From Alkalinema pantanalense (GTDB lineage: Bacteria; Cyanobacteriota; Cyanobacteriia; Leptolyngbyales; Leptolyngbyaceae): a stretch of DNA of 64,000 nt. Positions 1 to 10,103 of this stretch are shown one piece after another. Numbering within the stretch: position 1 is the first letter of the stretch; each line of letters starts with the position of its first letter. A program made the translations under genes and the position numbers. Under the pieces are notes generated by a model. It saw only the letters and a program-made list of their open reading frames with translations, ran no database searches and was not told the origin of the DNA. The DNA lies in the NCBI RefSeq assembly GCF_050753345.1, contig NZ_JBLZFX010000026.1, forward strand, positions 1 to 64,000. Direction: 5' to 3'.

Positions 1-611
1 GGTGGGAGGGTAGGGGGGGCGCAAGAAAAGGGGGAAGGATCCGATTTGGTAGCGATCGTAGCTGTAATTTTGGGGCGATCGGGAACAATGGAGAGGTCGA
101 TCCAGTCTGGGCGGCAGTGGGTGTATTGAGCAATTTAGCCTGGACGTTAGGATCTCTGGATCAAACTGGGCGTGCATCGATACTCCGTAAATCTACTGAG
201 GCCCCCAGAACCGCTTCTAGCAAAGAGTGCAGTAGATCGATCGGGTGTTCTCCATGGATTAAATGCTTCTTGTTCCAACATTTTCCCGTATTTTCCCGGA
301 TTGTGTTGCGTAGGTTGGAAAGGAGAAGTAACTGAAACTAATAAGAATTATGACAAATTACGATTTTGATTTGAGTAGAATTCTCGATTCTGACTCTCGT
401 TCGATCGTTTTTTTGTAAAGGTAGATGGAAAAATTCACAAAGTTCTGATGAACTCTCAGGATTTCCTAGAAACCGTCTGCAAAAGCTAATCAGTGAGATT
501 GTCTCATCCCGGCAGCAACGCAGATGATGTGAATTTCTCAATCTATGGAGATAAATACGTTGTCTTAAATTTGGTTTTACGCCCTTTCATATTTGGTGGT
601 GGCTCACAGCT
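1..611. other. No gene recognised at window start
   Basis: I see no convincing coding region in the first 611 bases. Short open frames exist but lack a ribosome binding site and recognisable protein content. The segment may be the tail of a feature that lies outside the window. Confidence 0.5.
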
Positions 612-1247
612 ATGTATACTCAATCTCCTGTCTTTTCAACGTCTGTTATTTCTGTCAATCCGGCTTCAACGATGACAGGGTATGCGCTGGTATGGCGGCA
701 GAAGAAGTTGATTGTGCGCCGTGCGCCGTTTCGCAGTGCGATCGTGGTTCCGGAGACGGTACCGATGGAGTGGCTAGTGGAACGGGTGAGAAAGTCTCCG
801 GTGAAGCTGGTGTTGGTGGATGTCAAGCTGGGGGTGGCGGCGTTACAGTTTTGGGCTGAGGTGGCTCACCGCGCCGGGAAACCGATTTACGTCAATTTGA
901 AGCCAGGTAGAAATTGCCATTTGCTGGCTCAGAAGAAGTCTTACACAGCGATCGGCAAGGTTGTGCGATTTTTCTTAAATGTTTGCTTGCCTATTGGTAT
1001 GGTTATTTATCGCAAACTAGCCGCTGGAAAAGATTACACCAACTTGCATAATTCCACCAGCTCTATGCAGTTCTATGTCAATGAGAAAGGTCAAATTCTC
1101 AAAGGAACAGGACTTTGTTTGTTAATGCAAAAGAAAGGTTTGCGGGAACAGTTATTACAATGGCTGAATGATGCCCGTGGACGCATTAGTCTTTCCACTG
1201 CTTACTTGCTCAGCCGCAAAGAATCGCCCTTGTCCAGTGAAGTCTAA
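612..1247 (+). CDS. Conserved-looking hypothetical protein, 211 aa
   Basis: An open frame of 211 residues that I do not recognise as a named family. It has a basic central part (RQKKLIVRR near residue 30), a stretch resembling a small alpha/beta domain (VKLVLVDVKLG near 64) and a hydrophobic segment near 117-132 (VVRFFLNVCLPIGMVIY). The ATG at 612 is not preceded by a clear ribosome binding site and a second ATG at 672 is a possible start. It stands alone, 450 bases before the exporter gene, so its neighbours do not suggest a function. Confidence 0.5.
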   Translation: MYTQSPVFSTSVISVNPASTMTGYALVWRQKKLIVRRAPFRSAIVVPETVPMEWLVERVRKSPVKLVLVDVKLGVAALQFWAEVAHRAGKPIYVNLKPGRNCHLLAQKKSYTAIGKVVRFFLNVCLPIGMVIYRKLAAGKDYTNLHNSTSSMQFYVNEKGQILKGTGLCLLMQKKGLREQLLQWLNDARGRISLSTAYLLSRKESPLSSEV

Positions 1248-1701
1248 TCCTATTTTCTTATGCATTGTTAATTAACTTCTCTGTCGCAAAGCGTTCCGCA
1301 TCGCAAACGTTTAAACCTAATAGAACCCGTTACCTGTTATCTATTGCTCTCTGTGCTTCCCCTTTTACATCCTGTTTAGATGTCTCTATTCAATAGAACT
1401 CCATTCTTCGATCGAGACAACAGACTGGGACTCAACTCTGGAGTGTTAGATTTCTTTGCTACCACAAAGTTCTTCTACGACCTAGAGTTAGTAAAAGGGC
1501 ACATCCTGCACTAGTATGTATGCTCTTGCACTTGTCAGTCACATGTTTTGTGGTGCCAAACATAAATTTTTGGTGTTCTAAACAATATTCAAAGGCACTA
1601 TTTTCGCTTGTTAGATGTGCAAAATACAGCAATCCTTGAAGATTTCCCTACCCGATTTAGATTAGCTTTACTCAGTTGTCTTTGCAAGAAGTAAATTTGT
1701 T
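1248..1701. other. Long intergenic region before the exporter gene
   Basis: About 450 bases without a convincing gene. It is AT-rich towards its right end and probably holds the promoter and leader of the polysaccharide cluster that starts at 1702, but I cannot name a specific promoter or RNA structure. Confidence 0.4.
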
Positions 1702-3585
1702 ATGCAAATCGTCAAGAAGCAACGAACTTTTCGTAACGTGCCCCATAATCTCCAGATGATGCTCTATCGTCTGTTTAAAGCAACCCCCTTTTGGCACAAT
1801 AATCGTCTCATTCTCAGAGAGATTAAACACTTTCCCCATATTATTGTTTTGATTGCGCTCTGTCCGTTGCTAGCGGCAGTCTTTGAAGGGTTTGGGGTTG
1901 GGTTTCTGCTAGGTTTTTTGCAGAATCTTCTCAATCAGGGTGCCCAACCGTTTAAAACTGGAATTCAGTGGTTTGATATCAACATTCTAGGGATTCAGAC
2001 TTCTGAGATTGAGCGACTTTGCCGAGTCTGTGGACTAATCATTATCTCAACTTGGCTGCGCGGCTTCTTCAATTTTGCGGGATTGGTCACTGCCGATCGT
2101 ACGAAAATGCTGTTGGCCGCACGGCTACGACAAAAGCTATTTGAACAGCTACAAGCATTACCCTTAGCCTTTTTTAGTAAAACAAAAGTCGGGCATATCA
2201 TTAATACATTCACTGCGGAAGTTAATAACCTTTATCCCTCTATTCAAATTATTAGTTCTTTAATTAGCCGTGGATTAATTACAATTATCTACGTTGCAAT
2301 CCTATTAACAATTTCTTGGCAACTTTCTCTGATTGCATTGACTTCGTTTACTTTATTGACCGTTGGGATTGCAAGGTTAAATGCTCAGGTACGAGAGAAT
2401 AGTTTTGTCGTTTCTGAAAAGTCAGCACAATTTTTGGCGATTTCAACAGAGTTAGTCGGAGCGATTCGCACTGTCCAAGCCTTTGGAACCCAAGAAGTAG
2501 AACGTCAAAAGTTCAAACGAGCCAACCAAGAACTCACCGATGCGGTTGATGAGATTACGGTATTGAGATCGCTGACCAAACCTTTGTCGGAGGGATTTGC
2601 AACTACATTTTTGATGGGGATTATTATCCTGGGGGTGACTATGTTCCGCTCCCAAGGTAGCCTAGGAGCCGCAGGGCTACTCACCTTTCTGTTTCTGCTG
2701 TTCCGCTTAGTCCCGATCGTTCAAGAGGTGAACTCCTGTCTAGTCAGTATTAGTAGCTTCCAGGGTTCTCTGGAAAATATTGAAAGCTTACTAGCTCGAC
2801 ACGATAAGCAATATCTTCAAAATGGGGCTAAGCCTTTCCCAGGATTGAACAAAGCGATCGAGTTCATTTCGGTAGATTTTGGGTATGCGCCTCCGGAACT
2901 TAATTTGCAGGATATTACTCTTTCGATTGACAAGGGGAAAACAGTTGCGCTAGTTGGAGCTTCGGGAGCAGGTAAAACAACCCTAGCGGATTTAATTCCA
3001 CGATTTTATGATCCGACGCAAGGCAAGATCTTGTTTGATGGAAATGATCTACGGACTTATGATGTTCATAGCGTTCGTCGTCGTATGGCGATCGTGAGTC
3101 AAGATACATTTATCTTTAATGCTTCAGTAAGAGATAATATTGCCTACGGAACTGATGGGGCAACGGATGCAGATGTTAGAGAAGCAGCTAGACTAGCCAA
3201 TGCCCTAGAGTTTATTGAAGCGATGTCGGAAGGGTGGGATACCGTTTTAGGCGATCGCGGTGTGCGACTTTCCGGTGGACAGCGACAACGGATTGCCATT
3301 GCCCGTGCGTTGTTGCGGAACCCAGAAATTCTGATTTTGGATGAGGCAACCAGCGCTTTGGATTCTGTGTCAGAACGGCTAATTCAGGAGTCGATCGAAA
3401 AGCTTTCTGTAGGTCGGACTGTTATCGCGATTGCCCACCGTTTATCAACAATTGTCCGTGCCGATAAAGTGGTGGTTATGGAAAAAGGTCGCATTGTTGA
3501 ACAAGGAACCTACCAAGAGCTACTGGCACAGCGTGGAAAGCTCTGGAATTATCATCAGATGCAACATGAGGTGAGTCAAACCTAG
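1702..3585 (+). CDS. ABC exporter, fused permease and ATPase (MsbA-like)
   Basis: A 627-residue half-transporter of the type I exporter fold. The N-terminal part (about residues 45-330) contains about six membrane segments; the C-terminal part is an ABC ATPase with Walker A GASGAGKTT near residue 419, signature LSGGQ near 521, Walker B ILILDEATSALD near 542 and an H-loop AHR near 577. Such proteins act as homodimers that flip lipids or lipid-linked glycans across the inner membrane. It heads a run of methyltransferase, pyruvyl transferase and glycosyltransferase genes, so export of a glycolipid or polysaccharide precursor is the likely role. Substrate cannot be told from sequence. Confidence 0.93.
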   Translation: MQIVKKQRTFRNVPHNLQMMLYRLFKATPFWHNNRLILREIKHFPHIIVLIALCPLLAAVFEGFGVGFLLGFLQNLLNQGAQPFKTGIQWFDINILGIQTSEIERLCRVCGLIIISTWLRGFFNFAGLVTADRTKMLLAARLRQKLFEQLQALPLAFFSKTKVGHIINTFTAEVNNLYPSIQIISSLISRGLITIIYVAILLTISWQLSLIALTSFTLLTVGIARLNAQVRENSFVVSEKSAQFLAISTELVGAIRTVQAFGTQEVERQKFKRANQELTDAVDEITVLRSLTKPLSEGFATTFLMGIIILGVTMFRSQGSLGAAGLLTFLFLLFRLVPIVQEVNSCLVSISSFQGSLENIESLLARHDKQYLQNGAKPFPGLNKAIEFISVDFGYAPPELNLQDITLSIDKGKTVALVGASGAGKTTLADLIPRFYDPTQGKILFDGNDLRTYDVHSVRRRMAIVSQDTFIFNASVRDNIAYGTDGATDADVREAARLANALEFIEAMSEGWDTVLGDRGVRLSGGQRQRIAIARALLRNPEILILDEATSALDSVSERLIQESIEKLSVGRTVIAIAHRLSTIVRADKVVVMEKGRIVEQGTYQELLAQRGKLWNYHQMQHEVSQT

Positions 3586-3631
3586 ATCTAGAGACACAGA
3601 TTTATCTACATTACTTTGGAGACTTCTAATT

Positions 3632-4354
3632 ATGCCTACTATTATCAGTAAACTTGGCCAGAAAATTGATCGCTATGCATTTCAAGTGGCACATTCTAGG
3701 TTGAATACTGTCATTCAGCAGGTGAGGCAGCACAAATTAACCTATCTTGAGGAAGTGGCTTTACGAGATTTGACTAAGGTTGCTTTAGAGTGTGAACGTC
3801 AAGGAATTCAAGGCGCAATTATTGAAGCTGGCTGCGCTTTGGGTGGGTCGGCAATTGCCTTAGCGGCAGCTAAGAATCCACAGCGAGAACTCTCAATTTA
3901 TGACGTTTTCGGAATGATTCCGCCACCCTCTGAGCAGGACGATCAAGATATTCACGATCGCTATGCAGAAATTAAGACGGGCAAATCTGAGGGGATTGAT
4001 GGCAATCTTTACTATGGCTATGAAGACGATCTGTATAACAAGGTTCATCAATCTTTTTGTGAATATGGATTCAGTCCCGAAGCAAACAATATTCATCTAG
4101 TTAAAGGACTGTTTCAGGACACGATGAATATTGATCAACCGATCGCAATGGCACATATTGATTGTGATTGGTTTGATTCAGTGATGACCTGTCTTAATCA
4201 GATTGAACCTAATCTTGTTGCTGGTGGAACTCTGATCATTGATGATTACAACGCTTGGTCAGGATGTAAAAAAGCGATTGATCAGTATTTCCAGGATAAA
4301 CAGTCAGAATATCAATTTGTACAAAAGTCTCGCTTGCATATTGTCAAACTTTAG
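3632..4354 (+). CDS. TylF/MycF-like O-methyltransferase
   Basis: A 240-residue class I SAM-dependent methyltransferase. The SAM-binding glycine motif is IIEAGCALGGSAIALA (about residues 61-76). Conserved acidic residues appear in AHIDCDWFDSVMTCL and TLIIDDYNAWSGCKKAID, which are typical of the macrocin O-methyltransferase (TylF) family, where two aspartates bind the divalent metal. The gene lies 46 bases after the exporter and 18 bases before a pyruvyl transferase-like gene, so it probably methylates a sugar of the exported glycan. The exact acceptor is unknown. Confidence 0.87.
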   Translation: MPTIISKLGQKIDRYAFQVAHSRLNTVIQQVRQHKLTYLEEVALRDLTKVALECERQGIQGAIIEAGCALGGSAIALAAAKNPQRELSIYDVFGMIPPPSEQDDQDIHDRYAEIKTGKSEGIDGNLYYGYEDDLYNKVHQSFCEYGFSPEANNIHLVKGLFQDTMNIDQPIAMAHIDCDWFDSVMTCLNQIEPNLVAGGTLIIDDYNAWSGCKKAIDQYFQDKQSEYQFVQKSRLHIVKL

Positions 4355-4372
4355 GGTGGCCAAAGGAGTTTT

Positions 4373-5635
4373 ATGAATATTTTGGTTGACCAAAGTGGTT
4401 ATGCCCTCATGAATATGGGCGATCGGGCCATGCTACAAATGGCTCTGCAACGGCTACAAACTCTGTGGCCTCACAGTAAAATCCAAGTCTTCACAACAGC
4501 CCCAGAAATCCTTCAGCAGGCTTGTCCAGGTATCCGCCCCTGCTCTCCACTCGGACGTTATTTTTGGTCAGTACCTATTTCCCACCGCTTCCATGAAACA
4601 CTAGCGACAAAGTCAGCCACCTGTGCTGTCACAGATCTTGAATGGCAATGGCGTAATCGTTTCCCAGAAACAGCAACTGCCGTAATTCGTTCACGATCGG
4701 GAAATCAACCGCAGCGGATGGAACCCCTAGAAGAATTTATCGAATCTGTACGCTGTGCAGATCTTGTGATTGGAACAGGTGGAGGCTACATTACTGACTC
4801 CTTTCAAGATCATGCTTGTCGTGTTTTAAACACATTAGAGTTAGCTCATCATTTGGGTAAACCTACTGCTTTAGTAGGTCAAGGACTTGGCCCGATCGAA
4901 CATCCCATACTTCATAATCGAGCAAAAGCTGTTTTACCAAAAGTTGATCTAATTACACTACGGGAAAGACGTGCTGGTTTACCTTTATGTAGCAAGCTAG
5001 GAATTGCTCCCCATCGCAGACTGGTTACAGGTGATGACGCTATTGAATTGGCCTACAGTCATCGTCCTGAATCTTTAGGAAGTGGACTAGGAATCAATTT
5101 ACGAGTTGCTAATTATTCTGGGGTTAATCAGTCATTACTGGATGGAATTAGAACTACTTTACAAACGGTTGCTCATCAGCTCAATGCTCCTATGTTGCCC
5201 ATTCCGATTGCCCATTCCGATGAAGAGTCTGACCCAACTGCGATTCGACAACTCTTACTTGGCTATGATGATACCTCAGATGGAGGTGCATCTTTAGATA
5301 CTCCAATAAAAGTTATCCAACAAGCAGGTAAATGCCGCGTAACTGTCACGGGCAGCTATCATGCTGCTGTTTTTTCACTTTCTCAAGGTATACCCGTAGT
5401 TGGGTTAGCCAAATCAGATTACTATGTGGATAAATTTGCAGGATTAGCTGAACAATTTGGAATTGGTTGTGAAACTTTACTCATGACCGATCGTGATTTT
5501 CAAGAACAACTGGCTATTAACATTAATAGCCTATGGCACAGCGCTGAGATTATTCGCGAATCTCTTTTAGAATCCGCTAGGGAGCAAATTCAACTGGGTC
5601 ACATTGCGTATCAAAAACTTTCCCAGCTAGTTTAA
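4373..5635 (+). CDS. Polysaccharide pyruvyl transferase family protein (CsaB-like)
   Basis: A 420-residue protein of the polysaccharide pyruvyl transferase family. Family features seen are the N-terminal NMGDRAM segment, the central DLVIGTGGGYITDSF loop, the LRERRAGL segment and the C-terminal VTGSYHAAVFSLSQGIPVVGL block. Members transfer pyruvate ketals to sugars, although some are glycosyltransferase-like enzymes with other donors. The ribosome binding site AAAGGAG lies just before the ATG. Spacing to the methyltransferase is 18 bases, indicating one operon for cell-surface glycan decoration. Confidence 0.88.
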   Translation: MNILVDQSGYALMNMGDRAMLQMALQRLQTLWPHSKIQVFTTAPEILQQACPGIRPCSPLGRYFWSVPISHRFHETLATKSATCAVTDLEWQWRNRFPETATAVIRSRSGNQPQRMEPLEEFIESVRCADLVIGTGGGYITDSFQDHACRVLNTLELAHHLGKPTALVGQGLGPIEHPILHNRAKAVLPKVDLITLRERRAGLPLCSKLGIAPHRRLVTGDDAIELAYSHRPESLGSGLGINLRVANYSGVNQSLLDGIRTTLQTVAHQLNAPMLPIPIAHSDEESDPTAIRQLLLGYDDTSDGGASLDTPIKVIQQAGKCRVTVTGSYHAAVFSLSQGIPVVGLAKSDYYVDKFAGLAEQFGIGCETLLMTDRDFQEQLAININSLWHSAEIIRESLLESAREQIQLGHIAYQKLSQLV

Positions 5636-5674
5636 TTTCAGTGTAAACGCCAGATTGCTACTATCTAGAGAACT

Positions 5675-6586
5675 ATGAATCAGTATCCATTAGTCAGTGT
5701 TATCATTCCTGCTTACAAAGCAGATAACTATATTCAAGAAGCATTGAACTCTGTTAATTGTCAAACTTATCCTAATTGGGAAGTTATCATTGTTGAAGAT
5801 GCTTGGAAAGATCGAACTGAAGAGATCGTTCAACAATTCTCAACTCAAGTTGGAGAACATCGTGTAAAATTTCTGCGGCATACAGTTAATCAAGGCTTAG
5901 CAGCGACGCGAAACACTGGAATCAAGATTGCATCTGGTGAATACATCGCATTACTCGATCATGATGATATTTGGTTGCCAGAATATTTAACCCGTCTGAT
6001 CGAAGCTCTAGAATTCAACCAGAGTGATTTTGCCTATTCTGGCGTTACTATGTTCAACGAAACCGTTGATGAACTCTGGATATGCGCCCCAAATGAAGAT
6101 GATTTAAATCATTTTCCCGCCAGCTTGTTTTATCACCGCAATTTTATTACTCCATCTGCAACAGTCATACGGCGCAATGTCTTTGATAAAATTGGACTCT
6201 TCAATGCAGATTTACGCTCTTGTGAAGATTATGAGTTCTGGTTAAGATGTGCTCGTGCTAATTGTAGCTTTTCCTATGTCGCAGGCAATCTCTGCCGCTA
6301 CAGAAAACATGGTATATCGCTGAGTAATGACTCTGAAGTCATGGCACAAACATTGCTATCTGTCATTAAACAAAATCTGAATTGGGAAATTGTACCCTAT
6401 ACTCTCAAATGCAATCGCTTAGTAGGTGTTTACCGACAAATTATTTATGTAAAAGCGTCTAAAAGCGTTTTAGATACCATATCGTTTGTTCTGCGGGAAT
6501 GGTGGGAGAGTCCTATCAAAGTTCAAATGGTCAAGACTAGCCTCAAAGCGATCGCAACCAATCTACTGAAGCCTTCTGCCGTATAG
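5675..6586 (+). CDS. Family 2 glycosyltransferase
   Basis: A 303-residue GT-A fold glycosyltransferase. The N terminus has VSVIIPAYKADNYI, followed by an acidic VEDAWKDRT segment where most members have DDGS, and the DXD-type motif LDHDDIW near residue 92. The later acidic ED pair in SCEDYEFWLR is the family catalytic base region. It transfers a nucleotide-activated sugar to a growing glycan on the cytoplasmic side. It closes the first gene run. The replacement of the usual DDGS by EDAWKD is a mild oddity. Confidence 0.9.
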   Translation: MNQYPLVSVIIPAYKADNYIQEALNSVNCQTYPNWEVIIVEDAWKDRTEEIVQQFSTQVGEHRVKFLRHTVNQGLAATRNTGIKIASGEYIALLDHDDIWLPEYLTRLIEALEFNQSDFAYSGVTMFNETVDELWICAPNEDDLNHFPASLFYHRNFITPSATVIRRNVFDKIGLFNADLRSCEDYEFWLRCARANCSFSYVAGNLCRYRKHGISLSNDSEVMAQTLLSVIKQNLNWEIVPYTLKCNRLVGVYRQIIYVKASKSVLDTISFVLREWWESPIKVQMVKTSLKAIATNLLKPSAV

Positions 6587-6837
6587 ATCCGGAATACAAT
6601 AAAAACACCTTTAGGCAGGCGTGCTAGGCACAGACCCCAACCTCTACTACGACGGTCGCTATCCCCACTGGGACAAGCGCCCCGACTGTCGGACAATGGC
6701 TACGCTGGCACAATGCCCCAGGTGCTTGGAGTTCCACCGATCGCGAAACCACCCAAGCCGAAGCCCGTCGATCGGCCATTCCCCGCTGAGCGCTTTTCGA
6801 CTATCATCATGTTCTGCAATCACAAATTGATGGAAAA
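6587..6837. pseudogene. Possible decayed coding fragment
   Basis: Between the glycosyltransferase and the radical SAM gene is a GC-rich stretch whose frames look protein-like for short distances (for example GQWLRWHNAPGAWSST in one frame) but which lacks a start and is broken by stops. It may be the remnant of a gene. I cannot identify the parent. Confidence 0.25.
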
Positions 6838-8469
6838 TTAGACCTCTGCCGTCTCAGCGCTCAGTGCTGCCACCTGCGCCACAGCTAGAGTTTCAGCCTG
6901 TAATCGAGCTTCCTCCGCCAAGAACGCCGCTAATTGGGCTTCAATTTGCGCCTTCACGATCGTCCGATACTCCAGAAAGTGTTCAATCTGGGCACAGACC
7001 GAGAGGTAACTGCTCACCCCACCGGGATTATATTTCAGCATTTGGCTGAGATTCCACCAAAATTTCCACCGCGTCGATCGCACAATCCCCTGCCGCCACG
7101 CGATCGTCAGCAACGCCCGGATCGCCACCCAAGTCACACGCTTACTATTTCCACTAATTTCCTGAGTCCGAATTTTCTTAGGATAGGTCGCCTCACCTAA
7201 CAGACGATAGTGGCGATAGGTACGATCGAGGAATGCCTTCGGTTCATACAGCCGCCAGAAAGCATCAATATATTCCCCCGCAATATCCTCCAGAGGCCGC
7301 GTTGGCACAAAGTTCATCAGCGTCGTTTGATTAATATTCGCCGATCGACTGCGTAACCGACCTTCCTTAATTAATCGATGCCACAACGCCGTATCGGGCA
7401 ACGCTTGCAACATACTGAACAATGCCGTCGGAATCGAGGTCTGCTCAACAAACTGAACAATCCGATCGCCCGCACCCTTCGCCTCACCATCAAATCCAAT
7501 AATAAATCCCGCCATCACCCGCAATCCCGTCCGTGTAATCGCCAACACAGCATCGCTGAGAGAATCACGAGTATTTTGGTGCTTTTGGGTCAAGGTCAGG
7601 CTGGCCTCATCGGGTGTTTCAATCCCCAGAAAAACCGCCCCAAAGTTGCAAGCCACCATTTGCTCCATCAATTCCTGATCTTGCGCCAGATCGACCGATG
7701 CCTCTGTGGCAAAGGAGAACGGATATTCATGGGCCACCATCCAGGGCAACAACTCTTTGAGAAACAGTTTGACATTGCGCTTATTGCCAATGAAATTATC
7801 ATCCACCATAAAAATGCTGCGTCGCCAGCCTAACTCATAGAGACGATCGAGTTCGGCAAGGAGTTGTGTAGGGGATTTGGTACGAGGTTTGCGACCATAA
7901 AGCACAATAATGTCACAAAATTCGCATTGAAACGGACACCCGCGCGAAAATTGCACCGACATTTCCGCATACGCATCAAATTCCAACAAATCAAACCGAG
8001 GAATAGGCGTACTAGTGACATCCGGTTTTTCCCCATTGGCGCGGAAGGTCCCACTGCGCTGTCCTTGCTCGATCGCCGCAATAAACAACGGTAATGTAAT
8101 TTCACCCTCATCTAGGATTAAAAAATCAGCCCCAGCTTCATTGGCTTCTTCAGGCAGCGCAGTGGGATACGGCCCACCCACAGCGACGGCTTTACAACGC
8201 CGTTTGGCTTCCCGAATTTGCTCCAGCAGATCCGCCTTCTGAACAATCATCGCAGACAAAATCACCAGATCGGCCCAGTCCCATTCCGCCTCCGTGACTG
8301 TGCGAATATTGCGATCGACCAGTTTGTAGTCCCAGGTTTGGGGCAAAATCGCAGCCACAGTAACCAGCCCCAGTGGCGGCAGCATGGCTTTGCGACCCAC
8401 CAGGGCTAGAGTTTTCTCAAAGGACCAAAAGCTTTTGGGAAACTGCGGATAGAGCAAGAGAACATTCAT
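6838..8469 (-). CDS. B12-binding-domain radical SAM protein
   Basis: About 543 residues from the ATG at 8469, chosen because GAGG lies six bases upstream of it. The N-terminal third resembles a cobalamin-binding domain (VGGPYPTALPEEA and ADFLILDEGE segments). It is followed by a radical SAM core with the cluster motif CPFQCEFCD near residue 165 and the glycine-rich FMVDDNFIGN segment. The C-terminal region resembles the extension found in the DUF4070 group. Enzymes of this group perform radical methylations or rearrangements, often in lipid or natural product pathways. It is transcribed against the surrounding glycan genes, so a direct role in glycan synthesis is not implied. Confidence 0.88.
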   Translation of the reverse strand: MNVLLLYPQFPKSFWSFEKTLALVGRKAMLPPLGLVTVAAILPQTWDYKLVDRNIRTVTEAEWDWADLVILSAMIVQKADLLEQIREAKRRCKAVAVGGPYPTALPEEANEAGADFLILDEGEITLPLFIAAIEQGQRSGTFRANGEKPDVTSTPIPRFDLLEFDAYAEMSVQFSRGCPFQCEFCDIIVLYGRKPRTKSPTQLLAELDRLYELGWRRSIFMVDDNFIGNKRNVKLFLKELLPWMVAHEYPFSFATEASVDLAQDQELMEQMVACNFGAVFLGIETPDEASLTLTQKHQNTRDSLSDAVLAITRTGLRVMAGFIIGFDGEAKGAGDRIVQFVEQTSIPTALFSMLQALPDTALWHRLIKEGRLRSRSANINQTTLMNFVPTRPLEDIAGEYIDAFWRLYEPKAFLDRTYRHYRLLGEATYPKKIRTQEISGNSKRVTWVAIRALLTIAWRQGIVRSTRWKFWWNLSQMLKYNPGGVSSYLSVCAQIEHFLEYRTIVKAQIEAQLAAFLAEEARLQAETLAVAQVAALSAETAEV

Positions 8470-8911
8470 CTTGAGCCTCACGTAAAACAATGGAGGCGAC
8501 TTCCGTCAGCAACCACCCCCAGCTTAGGTGTTTTTTGGCAGTTCTGGGAAAACGTTAATAAAATCTGATGATTCCAGTCGCCCGAGTGATTGAAAATCCG
8601 CGATCGTTGGCAAGGCAACGGTGAGTCCGATCAGCCCTTCACCGCAACAGCGATGGGAACAGCCCCGCCAGCAAGAAGGCAGGGGTAAGGCAGGGATGAC
8701 GTTACAGCTAATTTTTAATTTTAAAAATAAAAATCATGCTTTACACAATCCTGATCTGATTCTTCTGGCTTTTTCGCGCATGCTTCATAAAATTTCTATG
8801 TATTTATACGAAGTATCCCGAAATTACTATTTCTCTTCGTAAATTGGGTCAGTGTTAAAGGCTACTTAGCCCTAATGCATCGCCTGCAACAAGATCTGCA
8901 TGGAGTTTACT
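8470..8911. other. Divergent intergenic region, no gene seen
   Basis: About 440 bases between divergent genes. It must hold promoters for the radical SAM gene (leftward) and the glycosyltransferase gene (rightward). The right half is AT-rich. No RNA gene or repeat was recognised. Confidence 0.4.
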
Positions 8912-10012
8912 ATGCCCCAAGTCAGCATTTTAATGTGCGTTTACAACGGAGAAAGCCATCTCAGAGCTGCGATCGAAAGTATTCTCAATCAAACGTTGCA
9001 GGATTTTGAATTTATTATTGTCAACGATGGCTCAACGGATTCCACTTTGTCAATCATTCAACACTATCAGAGGATTGATCCTCGAATCCAACTCATTGAG
9101 AATGAAATTAACTTAGGCTTAGAAAAATCATTAAACAAAGGATTAAAAGCCGTTACAGGTGAATACTTTGCCCGCCAGGATGCCGATGATATTTCCCTGC
9201 CGACTCGTCTAGAACAGCAGGTGCGCTACTTAAGCCACCACCCTGAAGTTGGCGCGATCGGAACAGCAGTGGAAAGTATTAATCAACAGGGCGATCGTAT
9301 TGGTCAAGACTTTCCCCCCACGGATCATGATGCCTTAGAAGCGCTATTTCTTTTCAACAACTTCATGCATCACTCCACCCTCATGGCTCGCTTTAGCCTC
9401 ATCCAAGCCATTGGCGGCTACGACGCAACCCAACGGCGAGCGGAGGATTACGATTTATGGTGGAGAATCAGTCAGCAGGCCAAGGTCGCTAATTTGCCTG
9501 AAATTCTCCTAAAACGTCGTCTGGATGATGCACCAAGGATCAGTACAATTTATCGCAAAGATCAACTCGATCGCTCCTATGCGCTTGCTGTTCGCGCGAT
9601 TCAAGCAATCATGCCCAAACCGCTAGCGGAAGTCAGTTATCAAAAACTTTGGTGGGCTTTGCTAGAACCGATCGATCGCACTTCCTACGAGCAATATTGG
9701 CACAAAGACCAAGGTTCATCTGGAGACATTTCCCAAACAGATATCCAAGCCCTGAGAAATTTTTGGGATTTTCTTATTCAGCATCCCGGTGGTCAACCCA
9801 GTTGGGGTCCCATGCTAGAGAAGCTGGTTTGGCGGTTATTGATTCGCCAGAAAACGATCGCAGCCCTGTCATTGCTCAAAGTCTGTTTGCAGTTCCATCA
9901 GCCCGTGAATTGGCTCAAAATAGGCCAATATTTCCTCAAACCCTACTTGCCAGTAGCTGCTTTAGGACTGTGGAAAGAAGCTCGCCTATCCATGGGTTCT
10001 GTCAGTAAGTAA
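8912..10012 (+). CDS. Family 2 glycosyltransferase
   Basis: A GT-A glycosyltransferase of about 366 residues. It starts with PQVSILMCVYNGESHLRAA, has the nucleotide-sugar motif VNDGSTDST and the DXD-type motif RQDADDISLP, and a later AEDYDLWWR acidic motif. I prefer the ATG at 8912 over the one at 8900 because GGAG sits six bases before it. It opens the second run of glycan genes. Sugar and linkage cannot be predicted. Confidence 0.9.
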   Translation: MPQVSILMCVYNGESHLRAAIESILNQTLQDFEFIIVNDGSTDSTLSIIQHYQRIDPRIQLIENEINLGLEKSLNKGLKAVTGEYFARQDADDISLPTRLEQQVRYLSHHPEVGAIGTAVESINQQGDRIGQDFPPTDHDALEALFLFNNFMHHSTLMARFSLIQAIGGYDATQRRAEDYDLWWRISQQAKVANLPEILLKRRLDDAPRISTIYRKDQLDRSYALAVRAIQAIMPKPLAEVSYQKLWWALLEPIDRTSYEQYWHKDQGSSGDISQTDIQALRNFWDFLIQHPGGQPSWGPMLEKLVWRLLIRQKTIAALSLLKVCLQFHQPVNWLKIGQYFLKPYLPVAALGLWKEARLSMGSVSK

Positions 10013-10103
10013 CGCAGCGTTCTATGAGTCAGTAACGCAATGTCTGTAATCTTCCTCTAGAGTCGATCACGAATCATCCAATCGAAGACTGGAAAGACAA
10101 CCC

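Noticed and set aside
8621..8842. 73-codon ORF in the divergent intergenic region
   Set aside because: Low-complexity start and AT-rich tail without protein features; likely chance.
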